A stretch of DNA of 52,157 nucleotides. Origin: Methylophilaceae bacterium. GTDB lineage: Bacteria; Pseudomonadota; Gammaproteobacteria; Burkholderiales; Methylophilaceae. The position numbers and the translations under genes were made by a program. Every line of letters begins with the position of its first letter. Position 1 is the stretch's first letter. Of the stretch, positions 1-7,520 are shown one piece after another. The stretch is from assembly GCA_028247015.1 (NCBI GenBank), contig JAOKFJ010000006.1, forward strand, positions 1 through 52,157, given 5' to 3'. Under the pieces are notes generated by a model. It did not search any database. It was not told the origin of the DNA and saw only the letters and a list, made by a program, of their open reading frames with translations.

Positions 1-439
1 CAAATAAATTACCTATAAAAAACTTAGCCTGCTCAGACGATCTAAATGGTCTTAAATTAATATCTTCTTGTCCATAGAATGGGTGAAGTTTTTTATGCTG
101 ATAGGGTATTTGTCTCAGATCCTGTGGGTGACTAGGATAGCCTCCAGGAAATGCTGGTAATTGAATATCTATTGATGGAGCAGTAGTTATATCAGTACTT
201 ACAACTTCAGGAATAAGAAAAGGAAGTTTAAATAAAATGTGAGACAGCCTAAATCTCATTTCTCTTTTAGGAGTTTTTTTCTCTCTTGGCGAGTACTCTC
301 GAAATTGGTCAGCAACAATAGTTACCCCCATGGATTCAGCCCCCATACTTTGTCTAACAGCATTAGCAAGCACTAAATAGCTTCCAAAATCACTAGTTGT
401 TGGCGCAAACTTTGTATCATAGTAAACATTTAGTTTCAT
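1..439 (-). CDS. Putative glycosyltransferase-like protein, copy 2 (partial, runs off window start)
   Basis: The reading frame is open from an ATG at 439 to the window edge (about 146 codons), so only the N-terminal half is present. The protein begins MKLNVYYD and closely parallels its upstream neighbour (454-1371), including the shared segments GQEDINLRPF and SEQAKFFI. The DNA is also visibly similar: 1-439 lines up with about 918-1371, which indicates a fairly recent tandem duplication. Function is not established. The neighbour's HLR motif and alternating alpha/beta pattern recall nucleotide-sugar glycosyltransferases, but this is weak. The gene starts 14 bases after its neighbour ends and is likely the last visible gene of the 4996-to-1 operon. 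No clear ribosome-binding site is visible. Confidence 0.7.
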   Translation of the reverse strand, partial: MKLNVYYDTKFAPTTSDFGSYLVLANAVRQSMGAESMGVTIVADQFREYSPREKKTPKREMRFRLSHILFKLPFLIPEVVSTDITTAPSIDIQLPAFPGGYPSHPQDLRQIPYQHKKLHPFYGQEDINLRPFRSSEQAKFFIGNLF

Positions 440-453
440 TTAATTTTATTCAT

Positions 454-1371
454 TTATAAATCTAGCGTTTTGAGAATTATATCAGCGTCATCGGCTTCCC
501 AAATTAAATGTTGATTATGGGCGGCCCATTTTAAATCATCTCCATAATCTAGCAATTTTGTGATTTTATGATTTTCTACAGTGGTTAGATGTGTCTCAGA
601 TACCCACTTAAATATAATATAAGGGCAGTCTGAATGTGCTATCGTAGTAATAGATCCAGCGTTAATCATTAAATTATTAATCGCTTTTTCTGCTAGCGCT
701 AATCTCAAATCATGATCAAATGCTGCGGGTTCAAATACTTCCCAATCGTATTTGGAGAAAAGCCTGTTCATAACACAGTCTTCAAAATCAGGAATTACTA
801 TAGGTCTAAATTTTAATCTTTTTAATTCTTGGTAGACCTTATACCATTCATCTAAATTAGAGTTTCTTGATGCTAAATTATAGGATGTTCTAAGGTGTAT
901 CGCCATAACATTATCGCCAAATAAATTATCTATAAAAAACTTAGCCTGCTCAGATGCTTTAAATGGCCTCAAGTTAAGATCTTCTTGCCCATAGAATTGA
1001 TGAAGATAACTGTCGTTGTAAGGTATTTTATGGCGGGCCCATTTTGAATCCTCTAGATTACTAGGAGGATAGCCTCTAGGGAATGATGGTGATTTAGTTT
1101 TAGTTAGTGGGCCAGTAGTTACATCAACACTATCAACTTCTGGGATAAGAAAAGGGAGCCTGGATAAAATATGATTTACTTTAAATTTCATTTCAAATTG
1201 TGGACGGACATTTTCTCTTTGTGTCCGCTTTCTGTATTCTTCAGCCACGATATTTACGCCCATCAATTCAGCACCCATTTTTTGTCTCATTATATTACCA
1301 AGCACTAAAAACGTGGCGAAATTGAAGGTTGCTGGCGCATACTTTAAATCATAGTAAATATTTAGGCGCAT
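454..1371 (-). CDS. Putative glycosyltransferase-like protein, copy 1
   Basis: A soluble protein of 305 residues with no signal peptide or membrane segment. I do not recognise the family with confidence. A central AIHLRTSYN stretch followed by alternating strands and helices (RPIVIPDFED, then AEKAINNLMINAG) resembles the C-terminal nucleotide-sugar-binding half of GT-B or fucosyltransferase-like enzymes; this is inference. The ATG at 1371 is preferred over the adjacent TTG at 1374 because AGGA lies 6 bases upstream and because the tandem copy begins at the equivalent residue. It follows the dehydrogenase gene ending at 1383 by 11 bases, so it is cotranscribed. The context suggests a role in a surface glycan or another decorated metabolite. 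Confidence 0.75.
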   Translation of the reverse strand: MRLNIYYDLKYAPATFNFATFLVLGNIMRQKMGAELMGVNIVAEEYRKRTQRENVRPQFEMKFKVNHILSRLPFLIPEVDSVDVTTGPLTKTKSPSFPRGYPPSNLEDSKWARHKIPYNDSYLHQFYGQEDLNLRPFKASEQAKFFIDNLFGDNVMAIHLRTSYNLASRNSNLDEWYKVYQELKRLKFRPIVIPDFEDCVMNRLFSKYDWEVFEPAAFDHDLRLALAEKAINNLMINAGSITTIAHSDCPYIIFKWVSETHLTTVENHKITKLLDYGDDLKWAAHNQHLIWEADDADIILKTLDL

Positions 1372-1382
1372 CAAATGTCCTG

Positions 1383-2210
1383 TTACAGTGAGTTATTTTT
1401 AGAAAAATCAAAGCCTTTGATGGTATTAGAGAATCCCTCACATATATTTCCTCCACCATCAACGACCAATATTTGGCCCGTAATGTAAGATGATTTTTTA
1501 GAACAAAGAAAAGCTACTGCCTGTGCGATTTCTTTAGTCTTTGCTGGGCGTCCAAGGGGGATTACTTCTTTTACCAGCGCCTTATGCGCTAAATTATCTG
1601 AAAGTTTAGGCCCTTCGTCTCGGTCTACTAGTCCAGGAGAAACTGCGTTAACTCTAATTCCCTCACTCCCAAAACGAACTGCAAGCCAACGAGTTAAGTG
1701 ATTCAATCCTGCTTTAGAAACATGATAAGGCCAAGAGATAGAACCTATTTGCTCACCTAAAACGGATGAGATATTAACAATCGCTCCCTGACCGCTCATT
1801 TTTAAGTGTTTGCTAGCAGCATCAGCTAATATTGCTGGTGCATTCAATACAATATTTTGATGGATATCCCAATCAGCATCAGTTATGTTCCCCGCCTTGC
1901 TCTTATCCCTACTAGGAGCGGCATTGTTTACTAAAATATCAAGGCCTCCAAGTTTATCAACGGCAGTATTTATAATCTGTTGACAAGCCTCTTTAGTTCC
2001 TATGTCTGAACAAATTTTTACTGCGCTCCCACCAAGTTTAAGAATTTTTTTTATCACTTTATCAATGCTATTTTCATTATGATCAACCACAGCTACAATT
2101 GCACCTTCCAAGGCTAGTTCTAGACAGATACCCTCTCCAATCCCTCTTCCTCCTCCAGTGACTATAGCTCGCATACCTTGTAAGGATTGTGTTTTTATTT
2201 CATTCGTCAT
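1383..2210 (-). CDS. Short-chain dehydrogenase/reductase (SDR), classical type
   Basis: A 275-residue NAD(P)-dependent oxidoreductase. Visible SDR landmarks are the cofactor loop TGGGRGIG (18-25), the NNAA motif (95-98), the active-site Ser at 148/149, and Tyr162/Lys166 in YHVSK. The C-terminal GQILVVDGGG is typical of 3-oxoacyl-ACP reductase-like or glucose-dehydrogenase-like SDRs. The frame is open to an ATG at 2261, but that would overlap the preceding gene by 29 bases; the ATG at 2210 gives a normal N terminus and has an AAGAGAAA stretch upstream. The substrate cannot be told. Pairing with a second SDR and a radical SAM enzyme suggests sequential oxidation and reduction of a sugar or lipid intermediate. 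Confidence 0.85.
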   Translation of the reverse strand: MTNEIKTQSLQGMRAIVTGGGRGIGEGICLELALEGAIVAVVDHNENSIDKVIKKILKLGGSAVKICSDIGTKEACQQIINTAVDKLGGLDILVNNAAPSRDKSKAGNITDADWDIHQNIVLNAPAILADAASKHLKMSGQGAIVNISSVLGEQIGSISWPYHVSKAGLNHLTRWLAVRFGSEGIRVNAVSPGLVDRDEGPKLSDNLAHKALVKEVIPLGRPAKTKEIAQAVAFLCSKKSSYITGQILVVDGGGNICEGFSNTIKGFDFSKNNSL

Positions 2211-2232
2211 ATTTTCATTTCTCTTAATTAAT

Positions 2233-2943
2233 TTATTGTGGTCTAGAGGGACGAATTTCAACCCAATTTACGTTCGCTCTCGAATCAGATGCAATGACAT
2301 CGGCAACTACTTTCGCAACATCAATTGGAGACAAGAACCAATCTTGAGGCTCTGAACCTCCAAATCCAGTAGACACTATGCCAGGAGCCACTAAACTAAC
2401 TCTTACCCCATATTGATTTAAATCTAAAAATAATGCCTCAGTAAAGCCTTGGAGACCAAATTTTGTAGTGTTGTAACCAGTACCACCGGCGTATGCATAG
2501 CGACCGGAGCGGCTTCCTAGGTTAACAATGTCTGAAATTTTATTTTCTTTAAGCCACGGCAATGTAGCCCGACAACAATTATAAACGCCTGTGAGATTTG
2601 TGTTGATAATCTCAGCCCATTGATCTGGGGCAATTTCCTCAAACGGAGTGACGAAACCAATCCCAGCATTATTTACTAACACGTCAATATTATCAAAATG
2701 ATCTACTGATTTTTTAATCATTTCCTCTACTGATGCAAGTGAGCCAACATCACATACTGAGCCGCAAACTCTTTCATTCCCAAAAAGTGCGGATAGGTCC
2801 TTTAATACTTTATTTAAATTTATTTCATCTCGACCACAAATGAATACATTATGTCCACGCTCTAGAAATTCACGGGCAATTGCTAATCCAATTCCTTGGG
2901 TTGAGCCTGTAATAATTGCATTTCTAGATTTTTTTGGTTGCAT
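2233..2943 (-). CDS. Short-chain dehydrogenase/reductase (SDR), second type
   Basis: A 236-residue NAD(P)-binding SDR. It has TGSTQGIG (12-19), NNAG (91-94), Ser144 and the catalytic YNTTK (Tyr157, Lys161). It lacks the GG-rich C-terminal signature of its neighbour and ends with an Arg/Pro-rich tail, as in sepiapterin-reductase or YdfG-like SDRs. It is only distantly related to the SDR at 1383-2210, so the pair is not a recent duplication. It lies 31 bases downstream of the radical SAM gene and 22 bases before the next SDR, all on one strand, so one transcript is likely. Substrate unknown. Confidence 0.87.
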   Translation of the reverse strand: MQPKKSRNAIITGSTQGIGLAIAREFLERGHNVFICGRDEINLNKVLKDLSALFGNERVCGSVCDVGSLASVEEMIKKSVDHFDNIDVLVNNAGIGFVTPFEEIAPDQWAEIINTNLTGVYNCCRATLPWLKENKISDIVNLGSRSGRYAYAGGTGYNTTKFGLQGFTEALFLDLNQYGVRVSLVAPGIVSTGFGGSEPQDWFLSPIDVAKVVADVIASDSRANVNWVEIRPSRPQ

Positions 2944-2974
2944 CTATAACTTCAATTAATTATAAAATATTAAA

Positions 2975-4996
2975 TCAAGCTGGTTGTGCATGGCGGAAGA
3001 TTCTATAAACATGTGGATAGCGCATTAACATCTTTCCTAGACCGTCATGTATTTTGCCAAATTCTTTAATGTAGCCATCAATTTTCTCATGCTGCTGAGA
3101 GGAGTGAGAGATTTTAAATTTTGTAGGAGCTTTTAGTTTTATTTCTTTGGCTATTAATTTAAATCCAGATTCTTCAAGTGCCTTAAAGTCAAAATTAAAA
3201 CTTTCTATAAATACATCTTCGTTACCCATTAAGTTTATTTTACGTAAGTGACTAAAGCGACATGCCTCATCTAAGTATTTTTCAGTTTCTGGCTCTAATA
3301 TATTTAATTCAGCAAGCCAACTCTTCATTTCACTGAAAAGAATACTGTTTATCTGATCGAATAAAACCATAAAGCCGGTAGCCTTACCCATTGACATTTC
3401 ATTGGTGCCTTTTTCATCAGCAATTAGATGGTCAATATTTTTAGTAGCAGAAATCTCAAGCTCATCTCTGGTGCTCCATAGTCGGTCAGTAAGACCCTCT
3501 CTAAAGTCGTCATACATCTTACAAATATCATCTCCATAGTTACGTCGATTTTCATAAAAACGAAGAATAAAATCAAACCATGATAGCTTGGCTGTTTCGC
3601 AATATGATTGAAGCTCTTCATAGACTCTTCCGTTATGAAGTAACTCAACGGTAAAATCTAATTCACGAGCCCTCAAATAATCTTCAAAGGGCAGGGTGTT
3701 GTGTTCGTATAATATTTCTTCTGATTCCACGGCAACAAAAGTATTCCCAGCAAGACTATAGCGACCAAAAGATCGAGGCATAATTCGGTGTTTTGATTTT
3801 ATTGCATATTTTCTTCGGCTTGAAGGCGTATTCAGTTCTGTTTGATGCAACATGATTAGCTGGTACATTCTGATGTTATCAAAATTAGCATTCACACAAT
3901 CTCTTAAGCTATTAAGATGACTTTCGAAACTGTCACCAGGAAGGCCTAGGATAATCTCACTGTAGGTTCCTGCCTCAGCTTTGTTAGCAAGTTTTCCGGC
4001 GGAACTAAGCTTTTCAATTGAGATGTTTGACCGTTTAACATTCGCTAGAACATTAGGATCAGTAGATTGAAGGGATGCGGCCATATTTAATGCCCCATCT
4101 AACATTTTCGCAATACTAATAACACGATCTTTTTGATTTTTCCCTGTCGAGACATGAACGTATTTTGGATAGTCATATTCTTTTTGCAGCTCTACTAATA
4201 TTTCAGCTTTTTGAATATCTTGTTTAAACATACCAAAATTAGCGTCGGATATATATAGATCAGAAGGGCCACAGATACGTTTAGCAATATAATGAAGTTC
4301 TTGTTTTAATGTTTCTTGTCGTTGTTCGACTATATTATAGTAGGGCGCACCTTCGGTGCAAAAACTGCAACTAAATGGACAGCCACGTGTGGTGTGAATC
4401 ATAGGACCTAAACTTTCATCAAAGAATTTATCCATTAAACCCATAAGGTAAGGGGATGGGATATCTTCTATTGCCAGTCGAGGAAGGTTGGGCCCAATAA
4501 TAACTTGTCCATCTTCTGAGTAATGACAATTTGGAATTTTTTCCTTATTTGACTTTATTGCTTTAACCGACATATTATTTAAAAGTAATTTTTCAAGAAG
4601 CTTAAGAAATGCATCTTCTCCTTCTCGTGCAATATAAAAATCAATTAGATTATATTTTTCCCAAAAATCATTAATCTCTTCATCCTCTAGTCCGTAATTT
4701 GGCCCTCCAAAAATTACAGTTATTTCAGGATAAAGTTCTTTGATTATTTTTGTATATTGATATCCAAGGTGAAAGTTCCATGAATAATTTGCAAAAGCAA
4801 CTATATCTGGTTTTCTTTTTTCCATCGCAGAACTAAAATCTTCTGGATATTTAAAAAGCTCAACCTCAAAATCATCTGGTCGCTTATTAATTAAATATGC
4901 AGCAATTAAGCCTATAGAAAGGGGGAACACGTTGGAGGATAAAACTAAGCCTCTATGAGTCAAATCTGCAAGATAAACTAGTTTTTTAGATGACAT
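2975..4996 (-). CDS. Cobalamin-binding-domain radical SAM protein
   Basis: A 673-residue protein. Residues 1-150 form a Rossmann-like B12-binding domain of the kind found in class B radical SAM methylases, with the typical FGGPNYGLEDEE and REGEDAFLKLLEKL segments. The radical SAM core follows with the 4Fe-4S motif CxxxCxxC at Cys206, Cys210 and Cys213, preceded by TTRG. The last 250 residues are family-specific and charged. Such proteins use S-adenosylmethionine and often cobalamin to methylate or rearrange unactivated carbons in lipids, sugars or secondary metabolites. It is the first gene of the operon running toward position 1. The window also encodes a cobalamin adenosyltransferase (40464-41009), so corrinoids are handled by this cell. 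Substrate unknown. Confidence 0.88.
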   Translation of the reverse strand: MSSKKLVYLADLTHRGLVLSSNVFPLSIGLIAAYLINKRPDDFEVELFKYPEDFSSAMEKRKPDIVAFANYSWNFHLGYQYTKIIKELYPEITVIFGGPNYGLEDEEINDFWEKYNLIDFYIAREGEDAFLKLLEKLLLNNMSVKAIKSNKEKIPNCHYSEDGQVIIGPNLPRLAIEDIPSPYLMGLMDKFFDESLGPMIHTTRGCPFSCSFCTEGAPYYNIVEQRQETLKQELHYIAKRICGPSDLYISDANFGMFKQDIQKAEILVELQKEYDYPKYVHVSTGKNQKDRVISIAKMLDGALNMAASLQSTDPNVLANVKRSNISIEKLSSAGKLANKAEAGTYSEIILGLPGDSFESHLNSLRDCVNANFDNIRMYQLIMLHQTELNTPSSRRKYAIKSKHRIMPRSFGRYSLAGNTFVAVESEEILYEHNTLPFEDYLRARELDFTVELLHNGRVYEELQSYCETAKLSWFDFILRFYENRRNYGDDICKMYDDFREGLTDRLWSTRDELEISATKNIDHLIADEKGTNEMSMGKATGFMVLFDQINSILFSEMKSWLAELNILEPETEKYLDEACRFSHLRKINLMGNEDVFIESFNFDFKALEESGFKLIAKEIKLKAPTKFKISHSSQQHEKIDGYIKEFGKIHDGLGKMLMRYPHVYRIFRHAQPA

Positions 4997-5366
4997 AGGA
5001 GTAACTAGCCTTTTATAAAAATAGGACTTTTACAAAGTTTCATTGTTATATTAGTAAGCTTCATTATATTTTAATAGCCCTCATGTCATCTATTATACAT
5101 TTTGGTGGGATTTTATCACTATAATCAACCTATTACCTTGGGTTTTGTAAGGTATTTATACGAATAGGTATTTCGATCATAAATTAAATAAATAGACCAA
5201 CCAATATATTAAGAGGATTCATTCATATAATAAACATACTAGGTGGAATTTCTGCAGCATTGTTTCGCTATCTAAATTATCCAGTAAATAGCCAAATTTA
5301 GTAACAATTAATTATTAACTCGATCGAGCACCTACTAAATCGGTAGGATCTATAAAAAGATAAATA
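4997..5366. other. 370-base stretch without a recognisable gene
   Basis: AT-rich DNA between the radical SAM gene and the small-protein genes. I found no convincing coding frame with a start codon, no RNA gene and no T-tract terminator. It contains a perfect 10-base palindrome CTCGATCGAG near 5318-5327, followed at once by a small inverted repeat CCTAC/GTAGG. These lie downstream of the last small membrane-protein gene and upstream of the radical SAM operon. They may be a transcription end or a regulatory site, but neither has the usual sequence context. The promoter of the radical SAM operon must lie here; I see no strong -35/-10 pair. Confidence 0.5.
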
Positions 5367-5489
5367 TTACTTTCCTTTTTTAGTATTTTTTAGCTCGATG
5401 TTTCTAAATTCTAGAACAGTCATTACCGCACCAACTATTGCAAGGACAAAACAAAAGAAACCAACAAAGAATAATAATGGATCTTCCAT
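5367..5489 (-). CDS. Very small membrane protein, 40 residues
   Basis: A 40-residue frame starting MEDPLLFF. It has one strongly hydrophobic segment (about residues 5-25) and then a charged tail ending in Lys-Lys-Gly-Lys, consistent with a single-pass protein with a cytoplasmic C terminus. An AGGAAAG sequence lies 7 bases before the ATG, and the start sits 3 bases past the stop of the 57-residue gene, so the two are probably translationally linked. I recognise no family. The hydrophobic composition, good ribosome-binding site and tight spacing support a real gene despite its size. Confidence 0.6.
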   Translation of the reverse strand: MEDPLLFFVGFFCFVLAIVGAVMTVLEFRNIELKNTKKGK

Positions 5490-5491
5490 GA

Positions 5492-5665
5492 TTAATCTTT
5501 CCTAGCTATTAATTTGAAGTAAATAGCAAAAGTTAAAATTGATGGGATCCACGTTGCTGTAAATAATGCTTCTTCCTTGTTGCCGACGCTAAACCAAAGA
5601 TAAGAAGTTGTTATAAATGCAACTGCTACTGAAATTAAAATACATATGTCTGCTGTTTTTATCAT
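5492..5665 (-). CDS. Very small membrane protein, 57 residues
   Basis: A 57-residue frame starting MIKTADIC with two hydrophobic segments (about 6-24 and 34-51) separated by a short polar hairpin, ending LIARKD. The pattern TATWIPSILTF in the second segment, with a Trp-Ile-Pro kink, looks like a conserved helix, but I cannot assign a family. AAAGG lies 8 bases upstream of the ATG. It is the middle gene of three small membrane-protein genes on the minus strand, 21 bases after the 62-residue gene and 2 bases before the 40-residue gene. Possible roles are small subunits or stabilisers of a larger membrane complex; no partner is visible here. Confidence 0.65.
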   Translation of the reverse strand: MIKTADICILISVAVAFITTSYLWFSVGNKEEALFTATWIPSILTFAIYFKLIARKD

Positions 5666-5686
5666 AATTAAACCTTTATTTAAAAA

Positions 5687-5875
5687 TTAATCTTCATTCC
5701 AAAAAGCCCACGAAGCTATTAATAAGAGAATCACTGCCAACGATGCATGCGCTCTTAAACTTGTTTCTTGGGGTAGCTCTATTAAAAATGGGACTATATC
5801 AATCATGCCGAGTACAAGCCAAATTACCGCTAATATTGCTAGGAAAATTGCAACCTGCCCAATTTTTCTTTTCAT
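5687..5875 (-). CDS. Very small membrane protein, 62 residues
   Basis: A 62-residue protein with a positively charged start (MKRK), a first hydrophobic helix at about 7-30, a short acidic loop and a second helix at about 45-59, ending Trp-Asn-Glu-Asp. AGGA lies 6 bases before the ATG. A perfect TTGACA box lies about 100 bases upstream, so this is probably the first gene of a three-gene operon of tiny membrane proteins. It directly follows mxaL in orientation, but it is not mxaD, the usual next gene in mxa clusters, which encodes a much longer periplasmic protein. No family recognised. Confidence 0.7.
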   Translation of the reverse strand: MKRKIGQVAIFLAILAVIWLVLGMIDIVPFLIELPQETSLRAHASLAVILLLIASWAFWNED

Positions 5876-5910
5876 ATAATCCTTTTTTTGTTAGGTAAAT
5901 AAGCATTAAA

Positions 5911-5937
5911 TTAGCTTGCTAACAATAAGTAAGCTAA
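5911..5937. repeat. Inverted repeat upstream of the small-protein operon
   Basis: Arms TTAGCTT and AAGCTAA form a perfect 7-base inverted repeat separated by 13 bases. It lies between the putative TTGACA promoter and the ATG at 5875, so in the minus-strand transcript it would be in the 5' leader. It has no T tract and does not look like an mxaL terminator. It may be an operator or a leader hairpin. Confidence 0.35.
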
Positions 5938-5951
5938 TTAAACAGTGTAAG

Positions 5952-5979
5952 AGTATGCTTGAGGTATATTTGATGTCAA
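5952..5979 (-). promoter_or_regulatory. Candidate sigma-70 promoter for the small-protein operon
   Basis: On the minus strand a perfect -35 box TTGACA (5979-5974) is followed after 16 bases by CATACT (5957-5952), a 4/6 match to the -10 consensus. It points at the 62-residue gene starting at 5875, leaving a leader of roughly 70 bases. The -35 also sits inside a small inverted repeat (ATATTTG/CAAATAT), so the site could be regulated. The -10 match is modest. Confidence 0.4.
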
Positions 5980-5997
5980 GCCAAATATCGTGATTTT

Positions 5998-6975
5998 TTA
6001 ATTGTATTTTCGAGTGAACTTTCTCAAGATATTTGCTATATAACCTTCAGTATATAAAAGCGCTATCAATATTAATATAATTAACACACTTGGTTTCTCT
6101 AGGAACAGCTCAGACTCAATTTTTTTTCTTGGCTTATTTTTTAAAATAGAATTTATAAACTTGTTAGAGAGATCTCCTTTGAGATATTTTGCGTTTATCT
6201 GGCCTGTAATTTCCAAAAGATAATCTTCATATAATTTTGATAAATAACGGTCATATTCTGCAGACGCTACAGAAGGGTCAGGATCGTCTTTGCCGCTGTC
6301 AATATTTCTTGAGCCTGTCGCACCGGGTAATGAATCATAGATATCTGATCCCCAATAACCAACTAGCATATTTCTAGAGTTATATCTTGGAACAGGAACT
6401 TGCTTATCCCCTCCAACCCCAATAAAAATTATTTCACCTCCTAAATTAAAATTATCAAGATTAACTCTATTTATTGCATTAACTTTAGGTGCCTCATCGC
6501 CGTCTGTAAAGAAAAGTATTTTAGATGGAAAATTTAGACTATCTTGCATTTTGGCTGCAGATTTAATTCCGAAGGTAATTCTTGAATTACCTTTCCAAGC
6601 CATTCTCCATTCAAGTTTATCTATAGTATCTATAAGCTCATCATAATTTTTACATTTCTCTACAGGCTCGACTATAGAGGCAACATTATCAGCAGCAAAT
6701 ATATTGATGCTAAAAAAACTTCCACATTCAGAAGTGTTGATAATTTTTTTGAGTAATACTTTGGTGTACTCCATCCTAGAAATTTTTTTATCCATGTAAG
6801 TTAAATCCTCAGCATTCATAGATTGACTGACATCAACTAATAGCATGTAACTTGTGATGGATTTCTTTAGCTTAACAACTGGGTTATTAATCGCTATCAG
6901 ACAAAGAAGGACGCTGATTAAAAGAACCAGTAATTCTTTCTTTTGAATAATTAAACTAATTAATTTTGATTTCAT
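5998..6975 (-). CDS. mxaL: MxaL-like von Willebrand factor A protein
   Basis: A 325-residue membrane-anchored VWA protein: helix at about 14-30, a metal-ion-dependent adhesion site DVSQS (Asp48-Ser52) at the start of the VWA domain, and a C-terminal helix at about 295-312. In methylotrophs MxaL acts with MxaR, S, A, C and K in maturation of periplasmic methanol dehydrogenase, probably metal insertion; the exact role is not well defined. It is the last gene of the mxaRSACKL run and overlaps mxaK by 4 bases (ATGA). The assignment rests on gene order and domain type, since VWA proteins of Bat operons look similar. Confidence 0.78.
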   Translation of the reverse strand: MKSKLISLIIQKKELLVLLISVLLCLIAINNPVVKLKKSITSYMLLVDVSQSMNAEDLTYMDKKISRMEYTKVLLKKIINTSECGSFFSINIFAADNVASIVEPVEKCKNYDELIDTIDKLEWRMAWKGNSRITFGIKSAAKMQDSLNFPSKILFFTDGDEAPKVNAINRVNLDNFNLGGEIIFIGVGGDKQVPVPRYNSRNMLVGYWGSDIYDSLPGATGSRNIDSGKDDPDPSVASAEYDRYLSKLYEDYLLEITGQINAKYLKGDLSNKFINSILKNKPRKKIESELFLEKPSVLIILILIALLYTEGYIANILRKFTRKYN

Positions 6976-7517
6976 GGTAGACCTATTGGAATATTACTTA
7001 ATTCCTGAACGGCTTGTTCAGAAATAATCTTTGAAGGCTCCTTTGGCATAGACGAATACAAAATACTTAAATTAAACTTTGCTAAATCATTTTGAGGGTT
7101 TATTACGAGAGTCTTCTCGAAGGCAATTGTAGCGCTTTGTAACTTTTGAAAGTTTTCTATTGTCAGTTTTCCATCGTCACTGAGTGGCTTGGAGAGTGCA
7201 TCTTGTAAGTAAACGGTTCCAATATTAAAATAGATAACGTCAATAATTGAAGTACTAGGATATTGTTTGAGAAGTACATTATATTTTTCTATTGCATTTT
7301 CATACTCACCCTGCTTACCTAATAGATAAGCAGAGGAATATAAACTTAGCTCTTCATATTTATCATTAGTGACTAACTCATCGTTATTTATTTTATTATT
7401 AATTTCACGTAATTCTTGAATGTTATTAAATTTATTTACAGCAAGAAATATTGATATTGTTAATATAGAAATAAAGAAAATGCTATTCAAGTTCAATATT
7501 TTTTTTAATAGAAACAT
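6972..7517 (-). CDS. mxaK: MxaK-like tetratricopeptide protein
   Basis: A 181-residue protein with an N-terminal membrane helix (about 9-27) and a periplasmic part carrying TPR-like helices (YSSAYLLGKQGEYENAIEKY, then INPQNDLAKFNLSILY). It lies between two VWA genes, exactly where MxaK sits in mxaACKL clusters. TPR proteins in this position are thought to scaffold the VWA partners. It ends overlapping mxaL and starts 3 bases after mxaC. Sequence conservation in this family is low, so the name depends on synteny. Confidence 0.72.
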   Translation of the reverse strand: MFLLKKILNLNSIFFISILTISIFLAVNKFNNIQELREINNKINNDELVTNDKYEELSLYSSAYLLGKQGEYENAIEKYNVLLKQYPSTSIIDVIYFNIGTVYLQDALSKPLSDDGKLTIENFQKLQSATIAFEKTLVINPQNDLAKFNLSILYSSMPKEPSKIISEQAVQELSNIPIGLP

Positions 7518-7520
7518 ATG

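Noticed and set aside
5221-5305. Short plus-strand open frame containing NILGGISAALFRYL-like residues
   Set aside because: It has no start codon or ribosome-binding site and no neighbouring partner; probably chance.
5687-5875. The 62-residue gene as mxaD
   Set aside because: MxaD is a much longer periplasmic protein; this is a two-helix membrane protein.
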